Of a DNA stretch of 64,000 nt, positions 26,539-36,247 are shown piece by piece. Under the pieces are notes generated by a model. The model had not been told where the DNA came from. It searched no databases and was given only the letters and a program-made list of their open reading frames with translations. Source of the stretch: Rhodopseudomonas palustris. Lineage in GTDB: Bacteria > Pseudomonadota > Alphaproteobacteria > Rhizobiales > Xanthobacteraceae. The stretch is from assembly GCA_016215605.1 (NCBI GenBank), contig JACRJB010000064.1, forward strand, positions 1 through 64,000. The letters run 5' to 3'. The position numbers were made by a program, and so were the translations under genes. Position 1 is the first letter of the stretch. Every line of letters begins with the position of its first letter.

Positions 26539-27252
26539 TTACTTCTTCTTGGCAGCCGGAGCCGCCGCCGGAGCCTTCGCGGCAGCCGCCGGAGCCTTGG
26601 CCGCACCAGCCTTGGCGGCAGGCGCCGCCGCAGCAGCAGCCGCGGGCGCCGCAGCGCCGGCCGCAGCCGCCTTGGTCTCTTCGTTGAAGCCCGACGGCGG
26701 CACGATGGTGACCAGCGTGACGTCCTCGCGCGACACCGATTTGACGCCCTTCGGCAGCTGGATGTCGGACAAATGCAGCGACACGCCGATGTCCAGCGTC
26801 GAGACGTCGGCCTCGATGAACTGCGGAATGTTCTCGGCCGGCGCTTCGAGGTCGACGGTGTGGGTGACGATGTTGAAGGTGCCGCCGCGCTTCACGCCCG
26901 GCGCAACCTCGAGGCCCTTCAGATGCAGCGGCACGCTGACGCGGATGGTCGCGCCTTCGCCGAGCCGCAGGAAGTCGACATGGATCGGGAAATCCTTGAC
27001 CGGATCGAGGTGATAATCGCGCGGAATCACCCGGTGCTTCTGGCCGTCGAGCACGACGTCGAAGATCGTGGTGAGGAACCGGCCGGCCAGGATGCGCTGG
27101 CGCAGCTCCTTGTCCTCGACCGAGATCGGCAGCGGGGGCTTGTTGTCTCCGTAGATCACTCCGGGCACTCGGCCGGCGCGACGCTCTGCCCGGGCGGCCC
27201 CCTTGCCGCTCTTCGGACGCGCAATCGCCTTGAATTCCATGACGGTCGCCAT
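26539..27252 (-). CDS. rplY: 50S ribosomal protein L25 (Ctc type)
   Basis: A 237-residue long-form L25 that binds 5S rRNA. The N-terminal L25 domain (ARPKSGKGAARAERRAGRVPGVIYG) is followed by the Ctc/TL5-type second domain (to about residue 195) and an Ala/Lys/Pro-rich tail that ends KKK. The long form is normal in alphaproteobacteria. A hairpin with a T-rich tail lies in the leader. Confidence 0.96.
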   Translation of the reverse strand: MATVMEFKAIARPKSGKGAARAERRAGRVPGVIYGDNKPPLPISVEDKELRQRILAGRFLTTIFDVVLDGQKHRVIPRDYHLDPVKDFPIHVDFLRLGEGATIRVSVPLHLKGLEVAPGVKRGGTFNIVTHTVDLEAPAENIPQFIEADVSTLDIGVSLHLSDIQLPKGVKSVSREDVTLVTIVPPSGFNEETKAAAAGAAAPAAAAAAAPAAKAGAAKAPAAAAKAPAAAPAAKKK

Positions 27253-27272
27253 CGTTTAAGTCCTTGATCTGT

Positions 27273-27298
27273 AAAAAGTTAAAGGCCGCAACGCGGCC
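27273..27298 (-). terminator. Terminator-like hairpin in rplY leader
   Basis: On the minus strand GGCCGC and GCGGCC form a 6-bp stem with a GTT loop, followed by TTTAACTTTTT. It ends only about 20 bp before the rplY start codon, so it lies in the leader of rplY rather than after another gene. It may be an attenuator; the stem is short and the T tract interrupted. Confidence 0.45.
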
Positions 27299-27411
27299 CA
27301 TTCGAACGCCGCAGCAAGCCTCCAGGGGTGCGGGGGCCGCGGTCGTGCCGGGTTTCTAGCCGCAAAGGGGGGAAATGACAAGGAAATCGGGGGCGATCGC
27401 CCTCCTGTGTC

Positions 27412-27485
27412 GTCATCGCCGGGCTTGACCCGGCGATCCATCTTATTCGCAAGAGGATGGATGCCCGGGTCAAGCCCGGGCATGA
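27412..27485. repeat. Family C palindromic repeat
   Basis: GTCATCGCCGGGCTTGACCC and GGCGATCCATC are followed by GGATGGATGCCCGGG and TCAAGCCCGGGCATGAC. It lies between ubiK and rplY, in the 258-bp gap. Confidence 0.85.
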
Positions 27486-27510
27486 CGATGTGCTGGCGGA
27501 CAGGCTGAGG

Positions 27511-27789
27511 TCACGCCATCGCGGTCGGGGGTTCGGAGCCGCCGCCGAGCTTGGCTTCCAGCACGGCGATCCGCGCCTTGAGGGCTTCGTTCTCCTCGCG
27601 GGCGAGCCGGACCATCTCCTTGAACGCCTCGAACTCCTCGCGCTTCACGATGTCGAGGTCGCGCAGGATCTTTTCGGCCTGGCTGCGGACGACCGAATCG
27701 ACCTCGCGCTTGACGCCCTGCGCCGCGCCGGCGGCGTCGTTCATCAGACGGCCGATCTCGTCGAAAATCCGGTTGCTGGTCTGGGTCAT
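27511..27789 (-). CDS. ubiK: Ubiquinone biosynthesis accessory factor UbiK
   Basis: A 92-residue BMFP-domain coiled-coil protein. MTQTSNRIFDEIGRLMNDAAGAAQGVKREVD is the amphipathic head, and EEFEAFKEMVRLAREENEALKARIAVLEAKLG the coiled coil. UbiK (YqiC) helps organise the ubiquinone synthesis enzymes at the membrane. The long open frame running through it is antisense to the hydrolase gene and is not real. Confidence 0.88.
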   Translation of the reverse strand: MTQTSNRIFDEIGRLMNDAAGAAQGVKREVDSVVRSQAEKILRDLDIVKREEFEAFKEMVRLAREENEALKARIAVLEAKLGGGSEPPTAMA

Positions 27790-27975
27790 GTCGAGAACTC
27801 CGGGTCGCTTGCGCGAGGTTGCAGTCGAAAACGCTGTCTGGACGAGACAATGGCGATCGCGGCGGCGCACTTCAAGGCACGCATGCGGCGCCTCCGCCGC
27901 CTTGTCAGGTTCCGCATTCCTTGCGATGTTCCCGTCGGCATCGCAAGGCCCCATTCGAGAGGACCAATCGTCCGT

Positions 27976-28710
27976 ATGATCGAACAGCAGATCGACATCC
28001 CGACTCTCGACGGCCGTGTCAGCACCTTCATCACGCATCCGGAACGGCACGGCCCGCATCCCGTGGTGCTGCTGTTCATGGACGCGCCCGGGATTCGCGA
28101 GGAACTGCGCAGCATGGCGCGGCGGCTCGGGACCTGCGGCTATTATGTGATGCTTCCCAGTCTGTATTACCGCTCCGGCGTGTTCGAACTCGGCCCGATC
28201 CCGCAGGACGAGCAGTCGCCGGAACGCCGGCGGATGTACGAATTGATGGAATCGCTGACCATCGCGATGGTGATGCAGGACACCAAGGCGCTGCTCGACT
28301 TCGCCGCGATGCAGTCCGCCGCCAGCAAAGGCGCCGCCGGCGCCGTCGGCTATTGCATGAGCGGCCGCTACGCGATCAGCGCCGCGACGCATTTCCCCGA
28401 CCGGATCAAGGCCGCGGCCTCGGTCTACGGCACCCATCTGGTGACCGACGCGCCCGACAGCCCGCACCGCACCGCGCCCCGGGCCAGCGGCGAGCTGTAT
28501 TTCGCCTGCGCCGAGACCGACCGCTGGGCCCCTCCCGAAACCATCGCGGCGCTGCGCGAGTCGCTCGCCGCCGACGGCGTCAACGCCGAGGTCGAAGTGT
28601 ACCCCGGCACCCAGCACGCCTTCGCCTTCCCGCAGCGGCCGGTCTACGACCGCGATGCGGCCGAGCGGCATTGGGAACGACTTTTGGCGTTGTACCGGCG
28701 CAGACTTTAG
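27976..28710 (+). CDS. Dienelactone hydrolase family protein
   Basis: A 244-residue alpha/beta hydrolase of the DLH type. The nucleophile is the Cys in GAVGYCMSGRYAI, the acid is in FACAETDRWAP, and the catalytic His is in PGTQHAFAFPQR. True dienelactone hydrolase opens the lactone ring in chlorocatechol degradation; this paralogue's substrate is unknown. It is divergent from ubiK and ends 18 bp before lgt. Confidence 0.9.
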   Translation: MIEQQIDIPTLDGRVSTFITHPERHGPHPVVLLFMDAPGIREELRSMARRLGTCGYYVMLPSLYYRSGVFELGPIPQDEQSPERRRMYELMESLTIAMVMQDTKALLDFAAMQSAASKGAAGAVGYCMSGRYAISAATHFPDRIKAAASVYGTHLVTDAPDSPHRTAPRASGELYFACAETDRWAPPETIAALRESLAADGVNAEVEVYPGTQHAFAFPQRPVYDRDAAERHWERLLALYRRRL

Positions 28711-28728
28711 GGTTAAGCGAAACGGACA

Positions 28729-29598
28729 ATGCCATTTTTCGCCATCGCCTTCCCTGTGTTCGATCCGGTGGCCGTCGCGGTCGGCCCGTTCGTGGTCCGC
28801 TGGTACGCGCTGGCCTATATCGCCGGCATTCTGCTCGGCTGGCTGTACGCCCGGATGCTGCTGCAGCGGGAGCGGCTGTGGGGCGGCCCGGCGCCGATCA
28901 CGCCGCTGCAGTTCGACGACTTCATCCTGTGGGTGACGATCGGCATCATTCTCGGCGGCCGCACCGGCTACGTGCTGTTCTACAATCTCGACTTCTTCAT
29001 CGCCCATCCCGCCCAGATCTTCGAATTGTGGAACGGCGGGATGTCGTTCCACGGCGGCTTCATGGGCTGCGTGGTCGCGGTGATGCTGTTCGGCTGGAAG
29101 CGCAACGTCTCGATCGCCTCGCTCGGCGACATCACCTGCGCGGTCGGGCCGATCGGGCTATTCCTCGGCCGCATCGCCAATTTCATCAACGGCGAATTGT
29201 GGGGCCGGCCGGCCGACGACACCGTGCCGTGGGCGATGGTGTTTCCGCATGCCGGCCCGCTGCCGCGGCATCCGAGCCAGCTCTATGAGGCCGGCCTCGA
29301 GGGCCTGGCGCTGTTCCTGATCCTGGCGCTGATGATCCGCTTCGGCGCGCTGAAGCGGCCGGGCCTGATCATCGGCGCATTCCTGACCTTCTATGGCCTG
29401 GCGCGCATCACCGGCGAGTTCTTCCGCGAGCCCGATCCGCAGCTCGGCTTCCTGTGGGGTGGCATGACCATGGGCATGCTGCTGTCGATCCCGATGGTGA
29501 TCGCCGGCATTGTGGTGATGCTGGTGGCGCGCCGGCGCACGGCTGGTCCGCCGCGGCCCGCGGGCGTCGCCACCAAACCCGGCGAGGCGATCGAGTGA
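28729..29598 (+). CDS. lgt: Prolipoprotein diacylglyceryl transferase
   Basis: A 289-residue inner-membrane enzyme that adds diacylglycerol to the lipobox Cys of prolipoproteins. The family signature [15 protein letters not shown] is present, with the essential His in FHGGFMG and about seven membrane segments. The stop overlaps the next start as GTGA, so lgt, the methyltransferase and pgeF form one operon. Confidence 0.97.
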   Translation: MPFFAIAFPVFDPVAVAVGPFVVRWYALAYIAGILLGWLYARMLLQRERLWGGPAPITPLQFDDFILWVTIGIILGGRTGYVLFYNLDFFIAHPAQIFELWNGGMSFHGGFMGCVVAVMLFGWKRNVSIASLGDITCAVGPIGLFLGRIANFINGELWGRPADDTVPWAMVFPHAGPLPRHPSQLYEAGLEGLALFLILALMIRFGALKRPGLIIGAFLTFYGLARITGEFFREPDPQLGFLWGGMTMGMLLSIPMVIAGIVVMLVARRRTAGPPRPAGVATKPGEAIE

Positions 29599-30725
29599 CC
29601 GACGATTCACCGCTGCTGGCCGAGATCAAGCGGCTGATCAAATCCGCCGGCCCGATGCCGGTGTGGCGCTACATGGAGATCTGCCTCGCGCATCCCGACT
29701 ACGGCTACTACGTGTCGCGCGATCCGCTCGGCCGCGAGGGCGACTTCACCACCTCGCCCGAGATCAGCCAGATGTTCGGCGAACTGATCGGGCTGTGGGC
29801 GGCGTCGGTGTGGAAGGCGGCGGGCGAGCCCGACGTGCTGCGGCTGATCGAGATCGGCCCGGGCCGCGGCACGTTGATGGCGGATGCGCTGCGCGCGTTG
29901 CGGGTGCTGCCGCCGCTGTACCAGTCGCTCAGCATCCATCTGGTCGAGATCAATCCGGTGCTGCGCGAGAAGCAGAAGGCGACGCTGGCCGGGATCCGCA
30001 ACGTGCACTGGCACGAGAGCTTCGCCGAGGTGCCGGAAGGGCCGGCGGTGGTGCTCGCCAACGAATATTTCGACGTGCTGCCGATCCACCAGGCGGTGAA
30101 GCGCGACGGCGGCTGGCACGAGCGCGTGATCGAGATCAGCCCCGGCGGCGAACTGATGTTCGGCGTCGCGGCCGATCCGATCCCCGGCTTCGACGTGCTG
30201 CTGCCGCCGCTGGTGCGGATGGCGCCGGCCGGCGCGGTGTTCGAATGGCGGCCCGACAACGAGATCATGGCGATCGCGTCACGGCTGCGCGACCAGGGCG
30301 GCGCGGCGCTGATCATCGACTACGGCCACGTCCGCAGCGACGTCGGCGACACCTTCCAGGCGATCGCGCGCCACAGCTTCGCCGATCCGCTGCAGCATCC
30401 CGGCCGCGCCGATCTCACCGCCCATGTCGACTTCCAGGCGCTCGGCCGCGCCGCCGAGGACATCGGCGCCCGCATCCACGGTCCGGTGACGCAGGGCGAA
30501 TTCCTCAGGCGGCTGGGGATCGAGACCCGCGCGCTGTCGCTGATGGCCAAGGCCAATCCGCAGGTGTCCGAAGACATCGCCGGCGCGCTCAAGCGTCTGA
30601 CCGGCGAAGGCCGCGGCGCGATGGGCGCGATGTTCAAGGTGATCGGCGTGTCCGATCCCGCCATCGGCTCGCTGGTGGCGCTGAGCGACGATGCCGAGCG
30701 CGCGGCGGAGGGACAGAAGGCATGA
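29595..30725 (+). CDS. SAM-dependent methyltransferase, MidA/NDUFAF7 type
   Basis: A 376-residue class I methyltransferase. [29 protein letters not shown] is the hallmark of the MidA/NDUFAF7 family, and [14 protein letters not shown] is the SAM-binding motif. The mitochondrial homologue methylates an Arg in a complex I subunit; the bacterial target is inferred only. The GTG start overlaps the lgt stop codon, and the TGA overlaps the pgeF ATG. Confidence 0.93.
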   Translation: MTDDSPLLAEIKRLIKSAGPMPVWRYMEICLAHPDYGYYVSRDPLGREGDFTTSPEISQMFGELIGLWAASVWKAAGEPDVLRLIEIGPGRGTLMADALRALRVLPPLYQSLSIHLVEINPVLREKQKATLAGIRNVHWHESFAEVPEGPAVVLANEYFDVLPIHQAVKRDGGWHERVIEISPGGELMFGVAADPIPGFDVLLPPLVRMAPAGAVFEWRPDNEIMAIASRLRDQGGAALIIDYGHVRSDVGDTFQAIARHSFADPLQHPGRADLTAHVDFQALGRAAEDIGARIHGPVTQGEFLRRLGIETRALSLMAKANPQVSEDIAGALKRLTGEGRGAMGAMFKVIGVSDPAIGSLVALSDDAERAAEGQKA

Positions 30726-31489
30726 CCATCGCCTCGAAGCTGCTCGGCTCCGTTCCCGGTCTGCGCCACGCCTTCTTCAGCCGCGACGGCGGCGTCTCGC
30801 AGGGCATCTATGCCGGCCTCAACGGCGGCATCGGCTCGAACGACGATCCCGCCCATGTCGCCGAGAACCGGCGGCGGATGGCGCAGACGATGGGCGTGCC
30901 GCCGGAGCGGTTCCTCACCGTCTATCAGGTGCATTCGCCCGACGTCGCGGTGGCGCAGGCGCCGTGGGACAACGACTCGCGGCCGCGCGCCGACGCGATG
31001 GTCACCGCCACGCCGGGGCTGGCGCTCGGCGTCACCGCCGCGGATTGCGGCCCGGTGCTGTTCGCCGATCCGGCGGCGCGGGTGATCGGCGCCGCCCATG
31101 CCGGCTGGAAGGGCGCGCTGACCGGCGTGCTGGAAGCCACCCTCGATGCGATGGAAGGCCTTGGCGCGGCGCGCGGCCGGGTGATCGCGGCGATCGGCCC
31201 GCTGATCCGCCAGCCGAGCTACGAGGTCGGCGACGAATTCGTCGCGCGCTTTGCCGAGGCCGATTCCGGCTATCGGCGGTTCTTCATTCCGGCCGCGCGC
31301 TCCGGCCACGCGATGTTCGACCTTGGCGGCTTCATCCGGATGCGGCTGGAGAGCGCTGGCGTGGCGACGATCGACGACACCGGCATCGACACCTATCCGG
31401 ACGAGAGCTTCTTCAGCTATCGCCGCTCGGTCCACCGCAACGAGCCCGACTACGGCCGCCAGATCCACGCCATCGCGCTGGAGCCGTAG
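30722..31489 (+). CDS. pgeF: Peptidoglycan editing factor PgeF (YfiH)
   Basis: A 255-residue Cu-oxidase/laccase-domain protein. GVTAADCGPVLFAD and IGAAHAGWKGAL contain the Cys and His metal ligands, with another His in the YQVHSPDV motif. PgeF (YfiH) trims wrongly incorporated amino acids in cell-wall precursors in E. coli, and related proteins act on purine nucleosides. It starts as ATGA overlap with the methyltransferase gene, ending the lgt operon. Confidence 0.93.
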   Translation: MTIASKLLGSVPGLRHAFFSRDGGVSQGIYAGLNGGIGSNDDPAHVAENRRRMAQTMGVPPERFLTVYQVHSPDVAVAQAPWDNDSRPRADAMVTATPGLALGVTAADCGPVLFADPAARVIGAAHAGWKGALTGVLEATLDAMEGLGAARGRVIAAIGPLIRQPSYEVGDEFVARFAEADSGYRRFFIPAARSGHAMFDLGGFIRMRLESAGVATIDDTGIDTYPDESFFSYRRSVHRNEPDYGRQIHAIALEP

Positions 31490-31525
31490 CGGCGCGTCGC
31501 GGCGGAACCGCGGCCTGGCGGAAAC

Positions 31526-31682
31526 GTAAACGGCGATTAACCACACTCGTTTACAATTGGGCCTGCCGCCGGGTCGCCGGATTCGGGCCAATTTGCTGAA
31601 AATTTTCAACAATTCCGAGCGGCACCGGAGCATCAAAGGTTAACCTGGGGGCCGCCCCACCCTAGACCTTAACGCGCTTTAA
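31526..31682. promoter_or_regulatory. TTAA-rich upstream region of lipoprotein gene
   Basis: Four TTAA boxes (31537, 31640, 31669, 31679) and an inverted repeat GTAAACG/CGTTTAC (31526-31532 and 31548-31554) lie in the 250-bp gap. The last two boxes are 6 bp apart, one less than the CtrA consensus TTAA-N7-TTAA. A CtrA link is weak. Confidence 0.3.
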
Positions 31683-31739
31683 CGATATCGCTTGCTCCGT
31701 CCGGTGGCCTCAGAGCCGCGCCTTTCGACGGAAGTCCGC

Positions 31740-32345
31740 ATGACCGTACGCTCGCTCCAGCCTGCCCCGCGCCTCGCGCGCGCCGTCCTGCTGCTGGGCC
31801 TGCTGGGTGGATTGAGCGGCTGCGTCACCGAAGGTGGCGGCGGCCCGATGGCTTCGGCCGGCGGCTCCACCGTGGCGTTCGACTCGATCGACGGGCCGCC
31901 GCCGCAGGTGTTCGACCGCATGGTGTCGATGCTCGACAGCGAGGCCAAGCTGCGCAACATCCCGGTGGTGTCGCGCGAAGGCGGCGCCGCCTATCGCGTC
32001 CGCAGCTATCTCTCCGCGCAAGTGCGTGGCAGCCGCACCAACATCGCCTGGGTGTGGGACGTCTACGACCGCAACCAGCAGCGCGCCCTGCGGCTGTCCG
32101 GCGAGGAAGCCGCCGGCCGCTCCGGCCGCGATGCCTGGGGCCAGGCCGACGACACCGTGCTGCGCCGGATCGCCCAGGCCGGCTTCACCGGACTGAGCGG
32201 CTTGGTGAACGGGACGTTACCCGCCGAACCGGCCCCCGCGCCGGCGGCACCGGCCACACGCGGCCCGGCCATCGCCAGCGCCGCCCCGGACGGCGCAGCG
32301 AGCGACGAAGCGCCCGCAAGCTCCCTGAGTTTCGCCGCGCACTGA
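31740..32345 (+). CDS. Putative lipoprotein, unknown function
   Basis: A 201-residue predicted lipoprotein. The signal sequence ends at LLGGLSGC, so Cys28 would be lipidated by Lgt and LspA, both encoded in this window. The mature core (about 45-160: FDSIDGPPPQVFDRMVSMLDSEA ...) is conserved in style among related bacteria but unnamed. The C-terminal 45 residues are Ala/Pro-rich and probably disordered. Confidence 0.8.
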   Translation: MTVRSLQPAPRLARAVLLLGLLGGLSGCVTEGGGGPMASAGGSTVAFDSIDGPPPQVFDRMVSMLDSEAKLRNIPVVSREGGAAYRVRSYLSAQVRGSRTNIAWVWDVYDRNQQRALRLSGEEAAGRSGRDAWGQADDTVLRRIAQAGFTGLSGLVNGTLPAEPAPAPAAPATRGPAIASAAPDGAASDEAPASSLSFAAH

Positions 32346-32501
32346 CCGCTACCTATGTCGAATCCGCATCGGAAAACCGCGCGCAACGGGTTGCCATCGC
32401 ACGCCAGCGGCTGATATCACCTCGCACGCAAAAGCGTCCGTTTTCATGAGTCAACCGATATGCTGAACGTTGTATCCACCGCGACGAGGGGAGACGCGTC
32501 G

Positions 32502-33455
<954 letters not shown>

Positions 33456-33473
33456 GACCAAATCCTCTCGTTC

Positions 33474-33621
33474 GTCATTCCGGGGCGCGCGAAGCGCGAG
33501 CCCGGAATCCATAACCACCAGATTTGCTTTGATCCGCAGCGGTCCGACGCGCGGGCTTGAACGTGAGTCCAGGGCGTCTGGATTCCGGGTTCGCGAGCTG
33601 CGCTCGCGCCCCGGAATGACG
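33474..33621. repeat. Family A palindromic repeat, paired copies
   Basis: GTCATTCCGGGGCGCGCG ... GAGCCCGGAATC, then about 90 bp later GATTCCGGGTTCGCGAGC ... GCGCCCCGGAATGAC. It lies between the convergent prs and ribH genes. Confidence 0.85.
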
Positions 33622-33682
33622 AACGAGAGAGCGTTTTCCGATCGAGACTCACGCGGCTGTGCAACGGCAGCGGCACAGATCC

Positions 33683-34213
33683 TTACGCGATCCCCGCCGC
33701 GACCTGGCCGCGCAGGCGTTCGAGGCTGAGCAGGGTGTCGGCGCAGGCGTGGGCGACTTCGGCGCCCTTGGCGGCGAAGTGCTGCTTGAAGAACGCGATC
33801 TGCGCGTCGCCGCTCTCGAACGATTGCGGCGTCGCCACCGCCGAGAACACCGGCACTTCGGTGCGCAGCTGGACGTCCATCAGCGCCTTGATCACCGTCT
33901 CGGCGACGAAGCCGGTGAGGCCGCCGTCGACCACCAGGCCCGCGGCGACGATCGCGGTGTAGCGCCGGGTCTTGGCCAGCGTCTGCACGTGCAGCGGAAT
34001 TTCGAACGAGCCCGGCACTTCGAACAGATCGACCTGCGTGGCGACGATGCCGCGGGCGACGATCTCGCGCAGAAACGCCTGCCAGCATTCCGAGACGACG
34101 TCGTGATGCCAGGACGACTGCACGAAGGCGACGCGCTGCGGCCGCGCGAACCGCGGATAGGCGGCGGGCGCAGCCGGCGGCGCGTCGGTGGGATCGGTCA
34201 CGGTGTCGGTCAT
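33683..34213 (-). CDS. ribH: 6,7-dimethyl-8-ribityllumazine synthase, type II
   Basis: A 176-residue lumazine synthase for riboflavin synthesis. RVAFVQSSWHHDVVSECWQAFLREI and DLFEVPGSFEIPLHVQTLAKT are the substrate-binding blocks; the sequence AAGLVVDGGLTGFVAETVIKALMDVQL with VFSAVATPQSFE fits the RibH2 group known from Brucella and related bacteria, which forms decamers. The N-terminal 20 residues are Pro/Ala-rich. Not next to other rib genes; ribF is about 19 kb away. Confidence 0.93.
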   Translation of the reverse strand: MTDTVTDPTDAPPAAPAAYPRFARPQRVAFVQSSWHHDVVSECWQAFLREIVARGIVATQVDLFEVPGSFEIPLHVQTLAKTRRYTAIVAAGLVVDGGLTGFVAETVIKALMDVQLRTEVPVFSAVATPQSFESGDAQIAFFKQHFAAKGAEVAHACADTLLSLERLRGQVAAGIA

Positions 34214-34566
34214 CGGGTCACTCGCCTACTGCTTGGGAAGTCGCCTCAGGCTACCAGCGCACGGCGTCGAATCAAAGGTTAACGGCGCGCCGCCGGACTC
34301 GCGACAGGTGAAATCCAACCACCGGACTCGGCGAACGCGAGTCCGATTCCGTTTTGTTCTTCGCGCAAGTGATCGAACTGTGGACGGGCCGCCCTTTGGC
34401 TGTGGATGGGTCAGCCTCGGGATTGCACGGATTCGGCAAATCACATCATTTCATCCCTGCAACCTCGGTTCGTCCGGATCACGCATTGCAGCGATCCACC
34501 GGGCACAGGCGCGTATCGGCCTGCCACATGCGTATCAGGCACATCCAAAGTGAAGGTCGAGACGGC
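34214..34566. other. 353-bp gap, nothing recognisable
   Basis: Divergent gap between ribH and the YbjN-like gene. No repeat of the families seen elsewhere, no hairpin with a T tract and no convincing promoter boxes. It should hold the promoters of both genes. Confidence 0.4.
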
Positions 34567-35067
34567 ATGGCCATGCTCGAAGGCATCTTCGATTCCCGAA
34601 ACAACCCGCTCGAGGCGGTCGAAGACATCGCCGCGTCGAACGACCTGGTGTTCGAACGATCGGGCGAGGACGAAATCACCATCGCGGCGAAGGGGCAGTG
34701 GACCGACTACACGCTGTCCTTCACCTGGATGAGTGAGATCGAAGCCCTGCATCTGGCCTGCGCCTTCGACATGAAGGTGCCGTCCGCGCGCCGCGGCGAA
34801 GCGCAGCGGCTGATCGCGGCGATCAACGAACAGCTCTGGGTCGGCCATTTCGACATCTGGACGCACACCGGCACGATCATGTACCGCCAGGCGCTGGTGC
34901 TGCCGGGCGGCCTGTCGGCGACCAGCGCGCAGTGCGAGACCATGCTGATCAGTTCGATCAGCGCCTGCGAGCGCTACTATCCCGCCATTCAGTTCACCGT
35001 GTGGGCCGGCAAGACCGCCGCCGAGGCGATGAGCGCCGCGATGTTCGACACCGAAGGCGAGGCGTGA
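34567..35067 (+). CDS. YbjN domain protein
   Basis: A 166-residue YbjN-family protein. NPLEAVEDIAASNDLVFERSGEDEITIAAKGQW and LSFTWMSEIEALHLACAFDMKVP are the conserved blocks, with WVGHFDIWTHTGTIMYRQALVLPGG later. The fold resembles type III secretion chaperones, but the role of the free-standing protein is unknown. The start is chosen at MAMLEG by analogy to relatives. It lies about 200 bp upstream of proC. Confidence 0.82.
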   Translation: MAMLEGIFDSRNNPLEAVEDIAASNDLVFERSGEDEITIAAKGQWTDYTLSFTWMSEIEALHLACAFDMKVPSARRGEAQRLIAAINEQLWVGHFDIWTHTGTIMYRQALVLPGGLSATSAQCETMLISSISACERYYPAIQFTVWAGKTAAEAMSAAMFDTEGEA

Positions 35068-35086
35068 GCCGCAACGCGTCCTCGCC

Positions 35087-35169
35087 GTCATTGCGAGCCG
35101 AAGGCGAAGCAATCCAGCGCCTTGCAGTGAGCCTCTGGATTGCTTCGTCGCTGCGCTCCTCGCAATGAC
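35087..35169. repeat. Family B palindromic repeat
   Basis: GTCATTGCGAGCCGAAGGCG and AAGCAATCCAG face CTGGATTGCTTCGTCGC and GCTCCTCGCAATGAC, forming one long imperfect hairpin between the YbjN-like gene and proC. Confidence 0.85.
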
Positions 35170-35267
35170 GCATGTGTCGCTGCACCCGGCGCTTGTGACG
35201 CCCTCCTTGTTCCCATAAAACGCCTGCGAGAACGCACCGCCGTCGCGGCGCGCGATGGATGCTCGTC

Positions 35268-36104
35268 ATGGCCAACACTCCGAAATCACCAGCTCTGCAG
35301 CAGCTCGGCGGCAATCTCGTGCTCGCCGGCGCCGGCAAGATGGGCGGCGCGCTGCTCACCGGCTGGCTGGCGCAAGGGCTCGACGGCGGCGAGGTGGTGG
35401 TGATCGACCCGCAGCCCTCCGACGAGATCCGCGCGCTGACCGCGCGCGGCGTCCGGATCAACGCCGCGGCCTCCGACGTCGGCGCGGTGGCGACGATGCT
35501 GGTCGCGGTCAAGCCGCAGACCTTTGCGGGCGCCGCTCCGGCGCTGCGGCCATACGCGGCGCCCTCGACGCTGGTGGTGTCGGTGATGGCCGGCACCCCG
35601 ATCGCGGCGCTCGCTTCGCAGATCGGCGGCCATGTCGTCCGCGCGATGCCGAACACGCCGGCGGCGATCGGCCGCGGCATCACCGTGGCGGTCGCCGCCG
35701 CCGACGTCACCGCCGCGCAGCGCGCCACCGCCGACGCGCTGCTGCGCGCCACCGGTGCGGTCGAATGGGTCGACGACGAGAGCCTGATCGACGCGGTCAC
35801 CGCGGTGTCGGGCTCGGGTCCGGCCTATGTGTTCCTACTCGCCGAGGAGCTGGCGCGCGCCGGCGTCGAAGCCGGCCTGCCGGAACAGCTCGCGATGACG
35901 CTGGCCCGCGCCACCGTCTCGGGCTCCGGCGAACTGCTGCACCGCTCCGAGCTCGACGCCGCGACGCTGCGCCAGAACGTCACCTCCCCCGGCGGCACCA
36001 CCGCCGCCGCGCTCGCCGTGCTGATGGCCGACGACGGCTTCCGCCCGCTGCTGACCCGCGCGGTCGCGGCTGCGGCGAAGCGGTCGCGGGAATTGGCGAA
36101 GTAA
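35268..36104 (+). CDS. proC: Pyrroline-5-carboxylate reductase
   Basis: A 278-residue NAD(P)H-dependent enzyme making proline. LVLAGAGKMGGALLTGWL is the Rossmann nucleotide-binding motif; VSGSGPAYVFLLAEEL and NVTSPGGTTAAAL in the C-terminal dimerisation domain are family signatures. Length normal. Confidence 0.96.
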   Translation: MANTPKSPALQQLGGNLVLAGAGKMGGALLTGWLAQGLDGGEVVVIDPQPSDEIRALTARGVRINAAASDVGAVATMLVAVKPQTFAGAAPALRPYAAPSTLVVSVMAGTPIAALASQIGGHVVRAMPNTPAAIGRGITVAVAAADVTAAQRATADALLRATGAVEWVDDESLIDAVTAVSGSGPAYVFLLAEELARAGVEAGLPEQLAMTLARATVSGSGELLHRSELDAATLRQNVTSPGGTTAAALAVLMADDGFRPLLTRAVAAAAKRSRELAK

Positions 36105-36119
36105 TCAACGCATACAAGC

Positions 36120-36228
36120 GTCATGCGCGGGCTTGACCCGCGCATCCAACGCGCGCGCCAGCGCGCATTCATCAATGCAGTGGCATTTCGCGAAGAGGAT
36201 GGATTGCCGGGTCAAGCCCGGCAATGAC
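36120..36228. repeat. Family C palindromic repeat
   Basis: GTCATGCGCGGGCTTGACCC with GCGCATCC is separated by about 45 bp from GAAGAGGATGGATTGCC and GGTCAAGCCCGGCAATGAC. It lies between the convergent proC and histidine-kinase genes. Confidence 0.85.
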
Positions 36229-36247
36229 CCTTGTTGTCAGCGGCGTC

